From Desulfotalea sp. (GTDB lineage: Bacteria; Desulfobacterota; Desulfobulbia; Desulfobulbales; Desulfocapsaceae), in assembly GCA_002733995.1 (NCBI GenBank), contig NVXR01000036.1, positions 1-64,000 on the forward strand: a stretch of 64,000 nucleotides of DNA, given 5' to 3'. Below the pieces are notes generated by a model. It saw nothing but the letters and a program-made list of their open reading frames with translations, had not been told where the DNA came from and searched no databases. How positions within the stretch are numbered: position 1 is the stretch's first letter; each line of letters begins with the position of its first letter. Positions 17,338 to 27,214 of this stretch are shown in pieces. Both the position numbers and the translations under genes were made by a program.

Positions 17338-18702
17338 TTAGCAAAGAAGAGTCCCATGCTTTTTCAGCAAATCATGTAAGGTCGGGCGACTGATTTCTAG
17401 GAGTTTTGCCGCCTGACTAATATTGTTGCCGGTCAGGCCTAAGGCCTGCTGAACAGCTTTTCTTTCTGCCATCTCACGGGCCTTTTTGAGGGTATAGAAT
17501 TTCTCTTCTTTTTCAACAGAAGACGGTTCCGCTAGGTCTAAGTCCCCAGGGTGCAGGACCTTGCCACTGGTGGTGGCAAGGGCTCTTCGAATTCGATTCT
17601 GAAGTTCCCGAACATTGCCAGGCCAACGACAACCAACAAGAGCACCCAGCGTACCTGGGGAAAAAGAGACCTGCCCACGCCCCAGTATTTTGGCATCAAC
17701 CTGGAGAATTTTATGCGCCAAAATCAACACATCCTCTGTTCGCTCACTCAAATCAGGCATTCGTATAGGCACAACATTGAGGCGGTACAACAAATCTTGG
17801 CGGAATTCTTTTTTTTCAGCTGCCCGTTCTAAGTCGACATTGGTCGCTGCAATAATACGCACATCGACCGAAATAGTTTCCCGCCCGCCCAATCTATCAA
17901 TGGTAGACTCCTGAATAACACGCAGTAGCTTCACCTGTGAAGGGAGGGGCAATTCACCTATTTCATCCAGCAAAATTGTGCCGCCATCCGCCTGTTCAAA
18001 TTTACCAAGTTGACGCCTTGAGGCCCCGGTAAAAGCACCCTTTTCATGGCCAAAGAGCTCACTTTCAATAAGATTTTCAGGAATTGCACCACAATTTATT
18101 ATTACGAAAGGCTGTTTGGCCCTGCCGCTCAAATCATGTAACGCCCTTGCGGCCATCTCTTTCCCTGTCCCCGTACTCCCGGTTACAAGAACGGGGTAAT
18201 CCGTTTTTGCCGCCCGCTTGATACGATCAAACACATCAACCATGACTTGGGAAACACCTATCATTCCGCACAACGAACCACTTCGACGTCCCTGCTCTTC
18301 AAGCTGGCGATAGGCTTCTTCCAGTTCATAGGTCCTATAGGTTTTGGCCAGAATAATTTTAAGAATTTTCAGATCAATCGGCTTAGCATAAAAATCTGAA
18401 GCCCCCAAACCTATGGCCTTAATAGCATTGCCTTCTTCTGCATTCCCGGTAATCACAAGCACCTGAACAGGAGGAGACATACTTGATATTTCCTCTAGTA
18501 ATGCGAAGCCTTGCTCAGGGGTACTAGGTGAAGGCGGCAAACCTAAGTCGAGTGTAACCACCGGAAAAGCACCCGAACGAAGCAGTGGTCTTGCCTGTTC
18601 TACAGTAGATGCTATGGTCACCTCATACTCTTCGCCCAGTCCCCAACGGAGCTGCTTTGCCACCGATTTTTCGTCTTCAATGATAAGTAATTTTTTCTTC
18701 AT
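17338..18702 (-). CDS. prsR: PEP-CTERM-box response regulator PrsR (sigma-54 activator)
   Basis: NtrC-type regulator for the exosortase/exopolysaccharide regulon. The receiver domain starts KKLLIIEDEKSVAKQ and has VTLDLGLPPSPSTPEQGF with the phosphoacceptor Asp and ITGNAE then FYAKPI with the conserved Lys. The AAA+ domain has Walker A GSTGTGKE, the sigma-54 contact loop GAFTGA (ELFGHEKGAFTGAS) and GGTILLDEIGELP. A Fis-type helix-turn-helix ends the protein (NNISQAAKLLEISRPTLHDLLKKHG). I chose ATG 18702, where the receiver domain begins; an in-frame GTG at 18738 would add 12 residues without a better ribosome-binding site. The partner kinase is prsK on the other side of the PEP-CTERM gene. 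Confidence 0.93.
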   Translation of the reverse strand: MKKKLLIIEDEKSVAKQLRWGLGEEYEVTIASTVEQARPLLRSGAFPVVTLDLGLPPSPSTPEQGFALLEEISSMSPPVQVLVITGNAEEGNAIKAIGLGASDFYAKPIDLKILKIILAKTYRTYELEEAYRQLEEQGRRSGSLCGMIGVSQVMVDVFDRIKRAAKTDYPVLVTGSTGTGKEMAARALHDLSGRAKQPFVIINCGAIPENLIESELFGHEKGAFTGASRRQLGKFEQADGGTILLDEIGELPLPSQVKLLRVIQESTIDRLGGRETISVDVRIIAATNVDLERAAEKKEFRQDLLYRLNVVPIRMPDLSERTEDVLILAHKILQVDAKILGRGQVSFSPGTLGALVGCRWPGNVRELQNRIRRALATTSGKVLHPGDLDLAEPSSVEKEEKFYTLKKAREMAERKAVQQALGLTGNNISQAAKLLEISRPTLHDLLKKHGTLLC

Positions 18703-18887
18703 AAGAGGGTTTCCACTACCAGGAGAATTCACTTTCACGGTAAATCAACAGGTACCATACCCAGGAAAGTTACCTTACCATCGATCCTGGACCATTTGTG
18801 TATGGCCAGAATCAATATATTGAGAGAAATAAGAATCAATTCCCCCAACAACGTACTTCAACAAAAACCAGTTCAACAGGTTAACAA

Positions 18888-19907
18888 CTACCTCGAAACA
18901 GGAATATCTCGCCAGCCACCAGCGCCGGTGAATTCTCTTGCTGTAAAGCACCAAATCAGTGCTTTTTTATTGGCAAGGTAATCTGGATTTTTCTTTGATC
19001 GTTGGAATAGCTTAATCCGCGCAGGGGTGACACCGGAACCACGCACCCCCAAAAGATCAAGAGGAAAACCTAATCTCGCGGACAGGTGATCAAAGAGACC
19101 AGCCCCTTTTGCATGGAGATCCCTGCCAGCACTAAAAACAAGGGTGTGACTATCACCCATGAGTATGACAGGACTTTTGGCATCACTTACAACCTGTGAA
19201 CCCGTTGAATTACTCACAAGAGACAACAAGATTTCTTCCTGTCCCCCACTGCCAAGCATCTGACTCAGATCTCCAGAAATTGAAATTGTCTGATCTTTTT
19301 GGCTATACTCCTGTTTGGGAATCTTGGCATACCATGGCTCACTCTCAATCACCTTTGCCGCTTCGTTTACAAATAACCCAAGGCCGATACCTGAAAAATG
19401 AGTATCGGTTTTACAGTACACATTTTCCTCAGCAGCCATCTTTGTGAGTTGCGGAAGCAGATCAATAACCTTCACCCCACTTTGCCTGAGCCGCTTATAA
19501 AATTCTGTATATAAAGCCCTCTCCGTTGCAACACCACCCGGCACCACACCCTGCACAAGCTTCCCCGAATAGACAAGGGCTTTAGGGGGGACGGGCATGA
19601 GGTACAAGGTGATACCTCTATCAGCCAAGGCTTTATTATACTTAACAATTGAAGGCAGAGGGTCTGCGAATTCTTTCTTTTTACTACGGGAGACCTTAGG
19701 GGCATCCTCCCCCCAAAAGCGACCGGAACTGATATGCACAAGTTCATCCTTTAAAAACAGCCAGCCATCTGCACCAACCACAACACTCGTCCCGGAATTT
19801 GCCGTCACTAAATCAACACACATCTGACGCAATGTTGGTGCTGCCAAGAGTATGCTAGAGCTGAGTAGCACAAACAGCAGAGCGGTAATACTCGTTCGTT
19901 TAATCAT
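18888..19907 (-). CDS. AlgJ/AlgX-like polysaccharide O-acetylation protein (short)
   Basis: A 339-residue exported protein with a signal peptide at residues 1-22. It has the AlgJ/AlgX/DltD-type SGNH arrangement: DGWLFLKDEL near 46, TDTHFS near 167 (the DxxH-like catalytic pair) and MGDSHTLVFSAGRDL near 250 with the nucleophile Ser. Proteins of this group take an acyl group delivered through an MBOAT membrane protein and place it on a polysaccharide in the periplasm. Its ATG lies inside the end of the preceding AlgX-like gene (8-nt overlap), so the two are translationally coupled. It is the last gene of the operon that starts at 27214. Confidence 0.85.
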   Translation of the reverse strand: MIKRTSITALLFVLLSSSILLAAPTLRQMCVDLVTANSGTSVVVGADGWLFLKDELVHISSGRFWGEDAPKVSRSKKKEFADPLPSIVKYNKALADRGITLYLMPVPPKALVYSGKLVQGVVPGGVATERALYTEFYKRLRQSGVKVIDLLPQLTKMAAEENVYCKTDTHFSGIGLGLFVNEAAKVIESEPWYAKIPKQEYSQKDQTISISGDLSQMLGSGGQEEILLSLVSNSTGSQVVSDAKSPVILMGDSHTLVFSAGRDLHAKGAGLFDHLSARLGFPLDLLGVRGSGVTPARIKLFQRSKKNPDYLANKKALIWCFTAREFTGAGGWRDIPVSR

Positions 19908-21639
19908 GATTTAAGGTTCCCCAATTAGGTAGTTCTAGTTCCAGCATTTCGTCGTCAAGCGGACTACGTCGATAACTGCCAAATTGACGTTCCACATCGT
20001 CCCATGCTGAAAGTGTTATCGTTATGCGATCCCCCGGGCGTAAGCTCGCAAGATCAGTCAATCTATTATCTCTCATACCAAAGCCATACACTAAGGCTTC
20101 TGTCCCCTGCAGACCATCTTTTTGACCTGTAAGATCCAGCAGATGCAGGGTGAGAATATTGTCGCGGTACGGCACGGACCCAGGCCTTGGGGATCTGGAC
20201 ACGGCTGCGACCACAGCCGTAACCTCCATCTGTTGTCCGGGGTCTGTAACAAAAAAGCTACTCTCCGACGGAACGCCCAGACTGAGATCAATCAATTTCC
20301 AATCACCTTGGCTTAGTTCCCGCTCCGCAAACTCCCAAACGACTACCCTCTTACCGGCCAGTCGGTCCCGACCTCTCGCAAGTTCAAGACCAAGCATTTC
20401 CCTGGTAACAAAAGCACCACTATCATTTCGAGACAAGAGATCAACGGAATATCCCAGATGATAACTCAGATGCTCAGCCAGACCACCGCTACGCCCCCAA
20501 CCAAGCCCTGGGGTTGAAAAAATATTGGTGAACGAGTCACCCAAAAGAAGAATTTCAGAAGATGTATCCGGCTGCCAGAATTCATTATCGCCACTCACCA
20601 CCTGCTCTACCTCGACCGACTGTAAAAATGGCACATACGCCGGGGGTAATGTCAACATCCTGGCCACATCACCCACCGCCTCTACCTGCCGTGGTTGCAG
20701 ACTAAAACTAGGAGAAGACTCAAGACCCGGTACAACTGTTCGCAGCTCCCCTGCAAGTTGTGCTGCAACGAGGTCCATTGCCCCAGGCAACCAGTGGGTG
20801 TCTGTCTGCAAAAAAGCTGCGCCATGTTTTTTAGCATAGCCTGCAAGAAGTGAGCGGCTGTCAAATACAGTGACATCATTTTCAGCCAATTGCTGTAAAA
20901 AATTATCCCAATCACGATTGCGCACAGGGCCTGTAAATCTATACCCTGATATCTTTTCTGGTTGGATAGACGCCTTAACTGGTATCGGCAAAAGGATGAG
21001 TTGTATTCCACGCTCTCGTAACTGTCGGTGGAAATCTACAATTGCCTGCAGCGGATCCGGTTGCACCGGATTTTGCCAAAGTTCATGCCCTGCAATTCGC
21101 GATTGTAATTGCTCCCTGTCAAGAAAAGGCGGGCCAGACAAAAACTCGATTCCCGGTCGAAAAAACAGCCAACCGTCGTCTGCCACAACAACCTTTTCAT
21201 TCCCCTGCCCTAAAACATTAAAGTAAAAAGACTGGAGTGAGGGTAAGAAAAAAGAACGCAGAAAACTATTTTCTTCAACATTGGACTCCAGCAGATCAAG
21301 TTTTTCGAGAAAGAGGGTGTTTGCGGTTGAAACCCGAGAAGAGAAGGAGCCCTCGACCTCTTGTACAGGAAGGCCCATGTCCCAAAGCGGAGAAGCACCC
21401 TTGGGGGTATGGACACCAATTTGATACTGAACAATGGGCACCGCAAATACCGCAAGCAGAAAAAGACTGGCCAGGAGCCATGCTAGTGGCCTTGATATGG
21501 CTGTGCGACCAATCTCCATATGTGCGACAGCTTCTCTGCTTAATCTTTTACCAGACATACTCTTGGCCTTAAATAATCGGATTTTTTTAAATGCTGGGAT
21601 AGGTGCATTACTGGTCTGTTTGCGGAAATAGCGTGGCAA
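19900..21639 (-). CDS. AlgX/AlgJ-like polysaccharide O-acetylation protein (long)
   Basis: A 579-residue membrane-anchored protein. One transmembrane segment lies at about residues 52-72 (LAWLLASLFLLAVFAVPIV); the rest should be periplasmic. SGNH landmarks: DDGWLFFRPGIEFL near 155, TDTHWLPGAMDL near 280 and LLLGDSFTNIFSTPG near 368, followed by FVTREML. A C-terminal region from about 460, rich in beta strands, resembles the carbohydrate-binding part of AlgX but I cannot confirm it. It lies between the MBOAT gene (48 nt upstream) and the shorter paralogue, which it overlaps. Two SGNH acyl-transfer proteins in tandem suggest successive or alternative acceptors for one acyl donor. Confidence 0.85.
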   Translation of the reverse strand: MPRYFRKQTSNAPIPAFKKIRLFKAKSMSGKRLSREAVAHMEIGRTAISRPLAWLLASLFLLAVFAVPIVQYQIGVHTPKGASPLWDMGLPVQEVEGSFSSRVSTANTLFLEKLDLLESNVEENSFLRSFFLPSLQSFYFNVLGQGNEKVVVADDGWLFFRPGIEFLSGPPFLDREQLQSRIAGHELWQNPVQPDPLQAIVDFHRQLRERGIQLILLPIPVKASIQPEKISGYRFTGPVRNRDWDNFLQQLAENDVTVFDSRSLLAGYAKKHGAAFLQTDTHWLPGAMDLVAAQLAGELRTVVPGLESSPSFSLQPRQVEAVGDVARMLTLPPAYVPFLQSVEVEQVVSGDNEFWQPDTSSEILLLGDSFTNIFSTPGLGWGRSGGLAEHLSYHLGYSVDLLSRNDSGAFVTREMLGLELARGRDRLAGKRVVVWEFAERELSQGDWKLIDLSLGVPSESSFFVTDPGQQMEVTAVVAAVSRSPRPGSVPYRDNILTLHLLDLTGQKDGLQGTEALVYGFGMRDNRLTDLASLRPGDRITITLSAWDDVERQFGSYRRSPLDDEMLELELPNWGTLNHD

Positions 21640-21687
21640 CCACTTCCCGTTTTCTTATTTTCTAAACAGGCTTTCATAGGTAGGGCA

Positions 21688-23103
21688 CTAAAAGTTAAAA
21701 TAGATAAACGGATTATAGGACTGCATGCTGAGCACTGCAACGGAGAGTATAAATACCAGCACCACGCTCAACACCTTGCCAGACGTCAGACGCTTCGTGT
21801 AGTCCCATGTCTGCGGCATCTTCCACACAACTATTCCGGCAATTGCCATAGCCAGCAGGTAATATGGTGAATATATGATTCCGGCGAGTAACCTCGACGA
21901 CTCTGGAACAATCGCTAAACCAAACATCGAACTCAAATACGAAAGAGCCAGACCAAAGGTCTCTGCCCTGAAAAACACCCAGGCAATAAGAATAAAAATA
22001 AAGGTTACCATAATGCGTAACACTTTAGGTAACCCAGAGTAAAAGGGTTTCTTGCCAAGCAGCCTCTCCGAGCCCAACAGAACGCCGTGGATAGCCCCCC
22101 AGACAACAAAATTCCATGATGCGCCGTGCCATAGGCCACCAAGGAGCATAACAATGGCCAAATTAATTGCGGTCCGTATCCCACCTTTTCTGTTCCCACC
22201 AAGGGGAATGTACAGATATTCTCTCAGCCAGGTAGAAAGAGAGATATGCCAACGACGCCAGAATTCAGTTATGGAAGTTGATAAATAAGGGGAATCAAAA
22301 TTTTTGGCAAAGACAAAACCAAACATTAAACCTAACCCAATAGCCATATCAGAGTAACCACTAAAATCAAAGTATATCTGAAAGCTATAGGCAACAATCC
22401 CATACCAACTGTCAATGATGCTGAGGTTTGCCGAAGCGAAGGTCATGTCGGCAATTTTGCCACAGGAATTAGCTAAAAGTACCTTTTTGGCCATGCCAAA
22501 GGCAAAGAATGCAACACCTCTGGAAAACTTTTCTATGGAATGAACCCGATTGGAAAGCTGATCGGCGACTTCTTGAAAACGAATAATTGGCCCCGCAACA
22601 AGCTGCGGAAACATGGAAACGAAACAGGCGAAATCGAGGAAATTTCGTATGTGCTTTCCGTCACGGCGATACACATCAATGGTGTAGCTCATGGACTGAA
22701 AAGTGTAAAAACTTATACCAAGCGGCAGCAGGAAGTTGAGAACATGAACAGGTTCAGCACCTTCTACACCCAAGAATGTAAAGATCTGATTGTAGCTCTC
22801 CATGGCAAACCCTGTGTATTTGAAGAACCCCAGCAGGGACAGGTTTGCACCAATAGAAACAAAAAGAGCCAACTTCCGACGACGCTGCTGGCTATCTGCT
22901 GAGGTGCCAATAACAAGCCCACAGCCATAATCAACAAGCGTAGAGAAGAACATCAGTAAAGTGAAAAGAGGATTTGACCAACCGTAAAAGATGTAACTTA
23001 TTGCGGTTAAAACAATATTTTTGCCTCTTTTGGGCATGCTGTAGTACAACAGCAAACTCACTGGAAGGAAATAAAACAGAAAAATATGTGATGAAAAAAC
23101 CAT
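21688..23103 (-). CDS. MBOAT-family O-acyltransferase (AlgI-like)
   Basis: Polytopic inner-membrane protein (471 residues, 10-12 helices) that moves acyl groups from the cytoplasm to the periplasmic acetylation proteins. Family motifs: QSMSYTIDVYR, FPQLVAGPIIRF, FDFSGYSDMAIGLGLMFGF, NFDSPYLSTSITEFWRRWHISLSTWLREYLYIPLGGNRKG split over about residues 230-300, and MLLGGLWHGASWNFVVWGAIHG near 320 with the catalytic His. Its downstream neighbours are two AlgJ/AlgX-like proteins, the expected partners. ATG 23103 lies about 100 nt after the beta-propeller gene. Confidence 0.95.
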   Translation of the reverse strand: MVFSSHIFLFYFLPVSLLLYYSMPKRGKNIVLTAISYIFYGWSNPLFTLLMFFSTLVDYGCGLVIGTSADSQQRRRKLALFVSIGANLSLLGFFKYTGFAMESYNQIFTFLGVEGAEPVHVLNFLLPLGISFYTFQSMSYTIDVYRRDGKHIRNFLDFACFVSMFPQLVAGPIIRFQEVADQLSNRVHSIEKFSRGVAFFAFGMAKKVLLANSCGKIADMTFASANLSIIDSWYGIVAYSFQIYFDFSGYSDMAIGLGLMFGFVFAKNFDSPYLSTSITEFWRRWHISLSTWLREYLYIPLGGNRKGGIRTAINLAIVMLLGGLWHGASWNFVVWGAIHGVLLGSERLLGKKPFYSGLPKVLRIMVTFIFILIAWVFFRAETFGLALSYLSSMFGLAIVPESSRLLAGIIYSPYYLLAMAIAGIVVWKMPQTWDYTKRLTSGKVLSVVLVFILSVAVLSMQSYNPFIYFNF

Positions 23104-23209
23104 AAATACAGCAGCGTTCGTAAAGGTTACATAAAATGTTATTAAATTGCGTCAACAAGACGACCAACACTTCGCCCCCCTTCCCAGGCAGAAAGGAGGT
23201 TAACGCAGG

Positions 23210-25261
23210 CTATTTTAACCGATAGTACATGATAAGGTCTGGTTCGAAAATATCCATCATCTGCCTTTCACCCTCCAGTTCAGGATGATCGTCAAATTCT
23301 TCGAGGACAAGGCGTTCAACATCACCCGTCCCCCCATATGTCTTAATTATGTTTCGGTCGAGCACTGCCCACTCGGCAACTACAATTTTTTCTTCGTCAT
23401 AGCGACCGGCAATAACTTTTTTAACCACATAACTGTTAACAACTAGGGCTCGCCTATAAGCCCCAATGCTATCCGGAGCAGGGATCGCGGTTACTTCCAA
23501 TAGTTCAGCATCCAGAACGAGGGTTTCGACGGCCTGTTTTTTGCTGTTCTTAAGTAGACAATATTCACTATCCCGCGCGATATCTCCCCCGCTTAAGGGG
23601 CCGTTGTACACAGCAATATGGGCAAGAGATCCAGCCCAGTTACCAGACATATCGCCCAAAACCATCTCTGTTACTTGCCCTTTGGTAAAATCGACTGCAA
23701 GATCTTTTACCCCAAGATTCGTACCATTTTTAAACAGGCTAACACTCCCATCCCCAATAAGGACAACGAGGTGTGCTGGCTTTCCAGCGCCAAAAAAACC
23801 CGGCCAACGCGCCTGCTGCAAACGCTCATTGCCCAAACTGCTTTCGACCATAAGCGCATCGCCATCCTGAACGAGAGAAAGTCTTTTATCCTTTGTTGAA
23901 TACAGTGAAAAGATGGTCGCCTTCTGTTGTTTTACAGGGGTCACAAAAAGCTCTATGCTGGCGGTATTTGAAGCGGCTAAAGCCTTGCCTATTCTCACCC
24001 CGGCATCTCCTGTCTCACCCCAGCCACCAAGCGTATGTAAGGTGAGATCCCTGGCAAACAAAGCCCGGCCTCGCAGGGTGAGGTTGCATTGATAAAAACC
24101 AATTGGACTATCCTCAGAGAGTTGATTTGCAGCCAGCATGTCTTCCCACACATAGACAAGGCTCTTTCTCTGCTGAGGCCATTCGAGTACATCTGCCGCT
24201 TCTGTTACCGTTGCCAAGGTGTCAGTTAACTGAACATTTTCACCACCCTCGACCCAAAGGTCAGGATAAAAATCAGCACGGCTATTGTTGGTAACTTTAA
24301 TCCAATCCTGCACCCTCTTTGCTTTTTCATCTAAACGGCCTACGTACACCTCAACCTTATCGCCGCCGCCACCAATTCTATTACCACCATCTCCGTTTTC
24401 ATAGGGGCCGGTGATTACAAAATATCGGGGATGATTTGACCATCTTGGGTGGTACACTTCAAATCCATTAATCCCTGGACCGTTGTTTATATTAAGCTTC
24501 CAACTATTTCCACTTTTCACATCATGGATCTGCACATTGCGATGTAAACCGTCAAAGATCCACAACAACTTGGAATTATCAGGGCTCAAAGATGTCCAAC
24601 AGCCTCTACCATAGCGTCTAAATGCCTTTGTTTCTGTTTGCACCACTCCGCCATAAGGCCAGGGGAAAAGCCCTGCCAGCACCTCTCCATCCCTTGACAA
24701 CTGAACGTTAGACCAGGCCATATTAGTCTTATCCCAAATCAGTTCTTTTTTCTTTGGATCATGGAGGGGAAATCGGTAAAGCGGCTGGGCTGTTCCATAT
24801 TTATTCTCCGGCTGTAATCCAGAAAAACAATATACCCAAACTGTTTTTCGCCTCAAAAACAAACTCGGTTTTGGATCTTGCCAAACGGCAACGGCAACAC
24901 CCGATCCAAGTTTTGTAACCTCGCCGGAGGCCCAATCCAAAACAAACATCTCCCGGGCCCGTCGATCACTATAAATCACCTGCTGTCCATTGGGGCTGAG
25001 CATTGGTTTAAAGTAGTTGTTAACACCTTGGGTTAGAAGACGTTCGCCTTGTCCATCTTGGGAGTCGTACCCATAAAGAGATAACTGCTTGCCTTGGGCA
25101 AAGGTATCAGCCCCATCCCCCTGGTCTTGCACCCACACCAGTCGAGAATGATGGCCGGTCCATTCGCCAAGGGTTTTCCCTGCAACAGGAGAGGCCGTGG
25201 CGTTCCAACAAAAAACAAAACTGCACAGGCAAATAAGTAGATAAATTATATTTTTTCCCAT
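23210..25261 (-). CDS. Exported TolB-like beta-propeller plus LamG-like protein
   Basis: A 683-residue protein with a signal peptide (residues 1-23). Residues about 25-340 show repeating WD/TolB-like blades, such as NYFKPMLSPNGQQVIYSDRRAREMFVLDW, VQLSRDGEVLAG and SLSPDNSKLLWIFDG. Residues about 400-570 form a LamG/concanavalin-like sandwich, ending in LAHIAVYNGPLSG. The last 110 residues are a separate domain I cannot name. Such propeller plus lectin-like combinations occur in periplasmic or outer-surface polysaccharide proteins. It lies between the membrane protein at 25301 and the MBOAT gene in one operon, so a structural or sensing role in surface polysaccharide assembly is likely, unproven. 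Confidence 0.75.
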   Translation of the reverse strand: MGKNIIYLLICLCSFVFCWNATASPVAGKTLGEWTGHHSRLVWVQDQGDGADTFAQGKQLSLYGYDSQDGQGERLLTQGVNNYFKPMLSPNGQQVIYSDRRAREMFVLDWASGEVTKLGSGVAVAVWQDPKPSLFLRRKTVWVYCFSGLQPENKYGTAQPLYRFPLHDPKKKELIWDKTNMAWSNVQLSRDGEVLAGLFPWPYGGVVQTETKAFRRYGRGCWTSLSPDNSKLLWIFDGLHRNVQIHDVKSGNSWKLNINNGPGINGFEVYHPRWSNHPRYFVITGPYENGDGGNRIGGGGDKVEVYVGRLDEKAKRVQDWIKVTNNSRADFYPDLWVEGGENVQLTDTLATVTEAADVLEWPQQRKSLVYVWEDMLAANQLSEDSPIGFYQCNLTLRGRALFARDLTLHTLGGWGETGDAGVRIGKALAASNTASIELFVTPVKQQKATIFSLYSTKDKRLSLVQDGDALMVESSLGNERLQQARWPGFFGAGKPAHLVVLIGDGSVSLFKNGTNLGVKDLAVDFTKGQVTEMVLGDMSGNWAGSLAHIAVYNGPLSGGDIARDSEYCLLKNSKKQAVETLVLDAELLEVTAIPAPDSIGAYRRALVVNSYVVKKVIAGRYDEEKIVVAEWAVLDRNIIKTYGGTGDVERLVLEEFDDHPELEGERQMMDIFEPDLIMYYRLK

Positions 25262-25300
25262 AATCAGACAGTGTGTTTTCCTACCTCATAGCAACTGTTG

Positions 25301-27214
25301 TCAATAAAGAATCGTAGGTATTCTAAGTAACCCTTGAAAGATAAAACTATATAATCCCAGCAGATACATACTTCCGACAAGAAAGAGCAAAACCCTTCTA
25401 TCAATTGCCTTAATATTATGTCCGAGACAGACTCCAAACATCGGAATAATGGGAAGCAAATAACGTCCCTGTGGTTGGAAATCAATCATCCAGGAGCGCT
25501 GCAAGGCTGCAAGTATCAGCACCAGAGAAAGGCTAAAAACAACACCAGTAACACCTGCACCGATAACTCCACCCCGAGTAAAACTCGAAATAAGTATAAA
25601 TAACATCAGTGCCGTCCCAAACCACTTGACGATATAATAATAGTGGCTCGGACTGACAATTGTCATGTAACCAAACACCCCGAAACTAGAGTGGAAAGTC
25701 TGAATATCCCAATGATATTTCGTTATGAGATCTTTAAAAGCAACTCCCCGATCCTGCATATATACTGTAGACACCCTCTCTTCTGGGGGGGTACTCTTTT
25801 TATATTTATACTCCCCCAACTCCTCCTGAACAGAGGCAATCTTCACACTTCTATCAGGGCCATTGACCAGATAATCTACGCCAACTCGCATTCCCAATAA
25901 ACTAAAGGCAAGGACAGTTATAAGTATAAGACGCTTAAGTGCATCCTTTTTCTCCCAATAATATTCCTCAAAAAAATACATTCTCACCCCCAGCATCAGG
26001 TAAAAAAGTCCTACAAAGGGATAAAAGTTAATCTTTAGAATAAAAACAGTTCCAAGAAGAAGCGGTAGCAACACCAGTCCACCAAAGCGAAGCAGAGCGC
26101 CCCCACCCTTAAGGTAACGATGTAAAAAACTGTTTGGATCAATCAGCTGGCAGGTCGCCAAAAATGATATAAAAAGAGCAAAAGCATCCGAGCCACAGTA
26201 GGAAAACACATACCATATTTGCGAACTCACAAGATATGGCAGGGCAGCTATTCGTGCATACACGCTTCGAATGGACATCAAGAAAATGCAGCCAAACATA
26301 GCCACGTTGAAAAATCTATAGGCAAAACACGGGGGCATATCCAAGAACTGTAATGACTTGTATATTTTCCCAGAAAAGAAGTAATAAATTTCGTGGCAGT
26401 TGAGACGCGAGACACCATAGACACTATAGGTATCTCGAATAGCCGGGTCTTCCACCACAGGCGGTAACCAATGTTCGGCATAATAGGATGTGGCGGCTAT
26501 ATGAACATACTCATCCGGATGGACATTCTGCTTACTCGTCCCCGCCATTATAAGTACGAGAAGCCAAACACCAAAGAGTAACAGAGGTACCAGAGTCAGG
26601 TTTTCTACAAAAGGAGTACAGGCGTAGACAACTGCAAATGTAACAAGAGAAACAAGCACCATACGCACAAGCAACCAGCATATATCAACACCGAGATATC
26701 GGGGGGGGACAATAAGCTCAAAGCTGGGATCATTGCCAACGGACGTAACCCACAGCCCATTGTCATCAATCCTCATTTGCTCTATCTGCTGCAGGGGCAC
26801 AAGCCTAGAAAAACTTTCCCTATCCTTAAGCACGATGGCTTCATACCCTTCTTGATGTATGGCCAAACGTTTAAGGGTCACTTCCCCAGCATAGTTGTGG
26901 GTATCGACACGGAGCCGAACAACCTTAGAGATGTTAGTGAGATAAAATGAGTAGTTTTCTTTACCTGGATACACCGTTACAGTTGCTACTTGCTTTTCAG
27001 AATATCCACCGCCTTCCGTCGCCCAATACACTGCGAATTGACTATTCTGACTAACGTTAAGATCCACCTCAATAATAGCGGTGTTAACCATAAACTGGTA
27101 ATATGCTATACATGCAACAGCGCAGAAAAAAAGAGCAAAAAGAAAGTTGTGAGTCTTCCTTCCTTCCCCCTCGTTCTGCGATGAGGATTCCGAATCAATG
27201 CCCATAAAAATCAC
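25301..27214 (-). CDS. Large polytopic membrane protein (DUF2142-like), polysaccharide locus
   Basis: A 637-residue protein. One N-terminal helix (about 24-43) is followed by an extracytoplasmic beta-rich domain to about 180, then roughly ten helices. The motif HPDEYVHIAATSYYAEHWLPP near 250 follows the second helix, as in DUF2142 and related GT-C-like glycosyltransferases, where an acidic loop after the first helices binds the lipid-linked sugar. I therefore suspect a polyprenyl-phosphate-sugar-dependent transferase. The start is either GTG 27214 or ATG 27205; neither has a good ribosome-binding site. It is the first gene of the five-gene operon, 40 nt before the propeller gene. Confidence 0.7.
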   Translation of the reverse strand: MIFMGIDSESSSQNEGEGRKTHNFLFALFFCAVACIAYYQFMVNTAIIEVDLNVSQNSQFAVYWATEGGGYSEKQVATVTVYPGKENYSFYLTNISKVVRLRVDTHNYAGEVTLKRLAIHQEGYEAIVLKDRESFSRLVPLQQIEQMRIDDNGLWVTSVGNDPSFELIVPPRYLGVDICWLLVRMVLVSLVTFAVVYACTPFVENLTLVPLLLFGVWLLVLIMAGTSKQNVHPDEYVHIAATSYYAEHWLPPVVEDPAIRDTYSVYGVSRLNCHEIYYFFSGKIYKSLQFLDMPPCFAYRFFNVAMFGCIFLMSIRSVYARIAALPYLVSSQIWYVFSYCGSDAFALFISFLATCQLIDPNSFLHRYLKGGGALLRFGGLVLLPLLLGTVFILKINFYPFVGLFYLMLGVRMYFFEEYYWEKKDALKRLILITVLAFSLLGMRVGVDYLVNGPDRSVKIASVQEELGEYKYKKSTPPEERVSTVYMQDRGVAFKDLITKYHWDIQTFHSSFGVFGYMTIVSPSHYYYIVKWFGTALMLFILISSFTRGGVIGAGVTGVVFSLSLVLILAALQRSWMIDFQPQGRYLLPIIPMFGVCLGHNIKAIDRRVLLFLVGSMYLLGLYSFIFQGLLRIPTILY

